From: Zwartia sp.
GTDB taxonomy: Bacteria > Pseudomonadota > Gammaproteobacteria > Burkholderiales > Burkholderiaceae_B
DNA length: 8,139 nucleotides
Direction: 5' to 3'
Assembly (NCBI GenBank): GCA_030653405.1
Contig: JAURZO010000087.1
Span: 1 to 8,139 of the forward strand
A program made the position numbers and the translations under genes. Below are positions 5,919-8,139 of this stretch, one piece after another. Each line of letters starts with the position of its first letter. Position 1 is the stretch's first letter. A model generated the notes under the pieces. That model was not told the origin of the DNA and did not search any database. It saw only the letters and a list, made by a program, of their open reading frames with translations.

Positions 5919-6632
5919 ATGCGTTGGATCATTTTAGATACAGAAACAACCGGACTCGATCCTGCCCAAGGCCACAGAATCGTCGAGATCGGGGCAGTTG
6001 AGGTTCTCAACCGAGGTGTGACGGGCAATCACTTTCACACCTACCTGAATCCGGATCGCGAGAGCGATGCAGGCGCATTAGGTGTGCACGGCCTGACCAC
6101 GGAATTTTTGTCCGACAAGCCCCGTTTCAAGGATCAAGCCGATGAATTTTTAAAATTCATCGAGGGCGCGGAACTCATTATTCACAATGCGCCTTTTGAT
6201 CTGAAGTTCTTGAACGCCGAGTTGGATCGCCTGGGACGTGAGGCCGTGACGCAGTTCTGCAGTGGCGTGACGGACTCCCTGGCGCATGCCAAAACACTGC
6301 ATCCGGGTAAACGAAACTCACTGGATGCGCTGTGTGAGCGTTATGGCGTATTGAACTCGCACCGCACATTGCACGGCGCTTTGCTGGATTCGCGGTTGTT
6401 GGCCGAGGTCTGGCTGGCCATGACGCGCGGTCAAGACAGCCTGATGATTGACCATTTTGATGAGCCCGAGCCCGAAAGCGCCGAGGCGCGCGGTCACCAG
6501 CAAGACGCTCTGAATCTGCCTGTGATTTTGCCGAGCGCCGAGGATTTGCTCGCGCACGAAGAGTATTTGGCCGCCCTTGACAAGTCGGTCAAGGGCAGCT
6601 GTCTGTGGCGACAGTACGAGTCGAGCAAGTAA
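5919..6632 (+). CDS. dnaQ: DNA polymerase III subunit epsilon (3'-5' proofreading exonuclease)
   Basis: The epsilon subunit removes misincorporated bases within the replicative polymerase core. The 237-residue protein carries the DEDDh exonuclease set: Asp7 and Glu9 in L-D-T-E-T-T-G-L-D (ExoI), Asp94 in H-N-A-P-F-D-L-K-F-L-N (ExoII), and His152 with Asp157 in H-G-A-L-L-D-S-R (ExoIII). Q-D-S-L-M-I at 172-177 lies where E. coli epsilon has its sliding-clamp-binding motif, at the same distance from the catalytic His. The tail after about 180, ending in E-E-Y-L-A-A-L-D and S-C-L-W-R, corresponds to the region that binds the polymerase alpha subunit. GAAGA at 5906-5910 is a weak ribosome-binding site eight bases before the ATG. 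The gene lies downstream of rnhA on the same strand and ends three bases from the convergent next gene. Confidence 0.96.
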   Translation: MRWIILDTETTGLDPAQGHRIVEIGAVEVLNRGVTGNHFHTYLNPDRESDAGALGVHGLTTEFLSDKPRFKDQADEFLKFIEGAELIIHNAPFDLKFLNAELDRLGREAVTQFCSGVTDSLAHAKTLHPGKRNSLDALCERYGVLNSHRTLHGALLDSRLLAEVWLAMTRGQDSLMIDHFDEPEPESAEARGHQQDALNLPVILPSAEDLLAHEEYLAALDKSVKGSCLWRQYESSK

Positions 6633-6635
6633 CGG

Positions 6636-7745
6636 TTAGCTCAAGACCCCCAGTGTTTTGCGCTTGATCAACTCAAAGTCGATCTGTGCGCCCAGTCCTG
6701 GGCCGGTCGGGGCGTGAATCATGCCCTGACTGTCGATCTCAAGATCCTGAATCAAGCCATATTTTTGTGACTCAGAGGGGAGCAATACCTCGAATAACTC
6801 CGTATTTTGCAACGCCATAATGACATGCAGATTGGCAAAGTTATTTAACGAGTTGCCGCCATGGTGGACCTCATAGTTCAGGTGAAACGCTTCGGCCAGA
6901 AGGGCTGTTTTCATCAGTGTCCTGATGCCGCGCTTGACCGCCACATCGCCCCTTAAAAAGTCCGTGGCCCGCTCTTTGATCCAGGGCGCATACGAATCCA
7001 ATCCCCCTGCCGGGTACTCGGTGGCCATGATGGGAATGCTCAAGTGTTTTTTGAGCTCGATGTAGTTATAAATATCGGCATCAGCGAGTGGATCTTCGTA
7101 CCAATAGAAATCCAGATCCTGAATCACTTGACCCACCCGTAGTGCCGCTGGATAGTCGTAGCTCCAGACCGAGTCCAACATTAATACATAGTCGTCACCG
7201 ACGGCTTTGCGGACAGCCTCGCACACATTGATGTCTTCGCGCCAGATCTGTGGCGGATGAATTTTGTAGGCGGCGAGATTGAGTGCTTTGTAATGCTGGG
7301 CTTCGTCCGCGTACTCTTGCGGGCTCGCCAGCACGGCTGAACTGATATAGGCCGGGACGCGGTCGCGATAGGAGCCGAGTAATTGATGAATCGGTAAGTT
7401 GGCGATTTTGCCGGCGATATCCCACAGCGCGACATCCACGGCCCCAATCGAGCGGGCGGTGGTGGTCCGTACGCGCTTCCACATGGCCTTGTAGAGACGT
7501 TCACGATCAAGTGGGTTTTGCCCGATCAGAATCGGTTTGAGATAACGGATCAGGCTACCACCATCCATATCCGCCGGAAAAAAAGCGGAACCCAGAAAGG
7601 CGTGACCGGTGATACCTTCATCGGTCGTGATGGCCAGCAGCCCGAGCTTGCTGCCACCGGCGAACCGACCTGTATGCGCGCCATAGCTGGTCGAGGGAAT
7701 ATCGTCCCAGCTAAAGAGCGTGAGTGTGACGTCTTGAATCTTCAT
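6636..7745 (-). CDS. Mandelate racemase / muconate lactonizing enzyme (enolase superfamily) protein
   Basis: This 369-residue TIM-barrel enzyme belongs to the enolase superfamily, which abstracts a proton next to a carboxylate with Mg2+ help. An N-terminal capping domain (about 1-125) has G-A-V-D-V-A-L-W-D-I-A-G-K at 101-113. In the barrel the likely metal ligands are Asp191 (M-L-D-S), Glu217 (Y-E-D-P) and Glu243 (A-T-E-Y). Asp267 (R-G-D-V-A-V) and a His of V-H-H-G-G (293-297) fit the His-Asp dyad of the mandelate racemase subgroup, and Glu319 completes the set. The second Lys of the usual K-x-K is His (K161-I-H163), as in some acid-sugar dehydratases, so dehydration of a sugar acid is more likely than racemisation. 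The substrate cannot be read from sequence. It lies 2 bases behind a Bug-type binding protein gene, probably in one operon. Confidence 0.88.
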   Translation of the reverse strand: MKIQDVTLTLFSWDDIPSTSYGAHTGRFAGGSKLGLLAITTDEGITGHAFLGSAFFPADMDGGSLIRYLKPILIGQNPLDRERLYKAMWKRVRTTTARSIGAVDVALWDIAGKIANLPIHQLLGSYRDRVPAYISSAVLASPQEYADEAQHYKALNLAAYKIHPPQIWREDINVCEAVRKAVGDDYVLMLDSVWSYDYPAALRVGQVIQDLDFYWYEDPLADADIYNYIELKKHLSIPIMATEYPAGGLDSYAPWIKERATDFLRGDVAVKRGIRTLMKTALLAEAFHLNYEVHHGGNSLNNFANLHVIMALQNTELFEVLLPSESQKYGLIQDLEIDSQGMIHAPTGPGLGAQIDFELIKRKTLGVLS

Positions 7746-7747
7746 GC

Positions 7748-8139
7748 TTACTCAATCCGGATGTTTGCGTCTTTGATGAGTTTGCTCCATTTGGCGACTT
7801 CGCTCTGGAGCAGCTTGCTGAATGCTTCGGGTGTGCTGGCGATCACCTCGACACCTTGATCGTTAAAGCGCTTGGTCACATCGGGCTGACGATAGATGTC
7901 CGCGAGCTCCTTGTTGACCTGATTCACAATCGCCGTGGGTGTGGCACCCGGGACTTGCATTCCGAACCACACATTGACCTCGAAGCCTGGAACGCCGGAC
8001 TCCGCGACTGTGGGTGTGTCAGGCAAAAGAGCCGTACGCTTCAGACCGCTGACGCCAATCGCCTTGATCGTGCCTGCGCGAATTTGCTGAACGACGTTTG
8101 GCACATTATCAAACAGGACGTCGATCTCACCGGCCATCA
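7748..8139 (-). CDS. Bug-family tripartite tricarboxylate transporter substrate-binding protein (C-terminal part)
   Basis: This is the last 130 or so codons of a periplasmic solute-binding protein of the Bug (TctC-like) family, normally about 320-330 residues. The N-terminus with its signal peptide lies outside the window. The visible part starts inside the family segment M-A-G-E-I-D-V-L-F-D-N. It continues with I-R-A-G-T-I-K-A-I-G-V, then L-P-D-T-P-T-V-A-E-S-G-V-P-G-F-E and W-F-G-M, and ends with the helical E-V-A-K-W-S-K-L-I-K-D-A-N-I-R tail. The ATG at 8135-8137 is an internal Met, not the start, because conserved sequence should precede it. Such proteins bind organic acids and feed TctAB permeases or act as sensors, and they are very abundant in Burkholderiales. 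No permease gene is visible here. Confidence 0.93.
   Translation of the reverse strand, partial: MAGEIDVLFDNVPNVVQQIRAGTIKAIGVSGLKRTALLPDTPTVAESGVPGFEVNVWFGMQVPGATPTAIVNQVNKELADIYRQPDVTKRFNDQGVEVIASTPEAFSKLLQSEVAKWSKLIKDANIRIE

Noticed and set aside
1..8139. CRISPR array, tRNA, insertion sequence, phage or defence genes
   Set aside because: No direct-repeat/spacer pattern, cloverleaf, transposase or integrase sequence was seen; almost all bases belong to ordinary chromosomal genes.

Overview
The window looks like chromosome of a betaproteobacterium, most likely of the order Burkholderiales and close to Alcaligenaceae. This is inferred from moderate GC, dense coding, a Bug-type periplasmic solute-binding protein at the right edge, and a housekeeping cluster (mltD, gloB, yafS-like methyltransferase, rnhA, dnaQ) known from both beta- and gammaproteobacteria. 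No tRNA, rRNA, CRISPR, insertion sequence or prophage gene is visible, and no stretch over 300 bases lacks a gene.

Left part (1-1480, rightward): the last codons of an unidentified gene run into two half-size chromate-transporter (CHR family) genes and then a DUF167/YggU-family gene. All three junctions are 4-base ATGA overlaps, so the set reads as one translationally coupled operon. It meets fabI tail to tail with a 12-base overlap.

Middle left (1469-4558, leftward): gloB (glyoxalase II), mltD (lipoprotein lytic transglycosylase with two LysM domains) and fabI (enoyl-ACP reductase) follow each other with a stop/start overlap and a 34-base gap. They are probably cotranscribed and join glyoxalase detoxification, peptidoglycan turnover and fatty-acid synthesis.

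Middle right (4578-6632, rightward): a yafS-like methyltransferase starts 19 bases from the gloB start on the opposite strand. It is followed without a gap by rnhA (RNase HI) and, after 93 bases that hold a possible promoter, by dnaQ (proofreading subunit of DNA polymerase III).

Right part (6636-8139, leftward): a mandelate racemase/enolase-superfamily gene lies 2 bases behind the 3' end of a Bug-type solute-binding protein gene that runs off the window. This suggests a small uptake-plus-catabolism cassette for a carboxylate or sugar acid.

I found no clearly new biological system. The points most worth a second look are the KxH (rather than KxK) active-site motif of the enolase-superfamily protein, the coupling of DUF167 to a split CHR transporter, the degenerate SAM-binding loop of the methyltransferase, and the very tight divergent gloB/yafS start region with a perfect inverted repeat.
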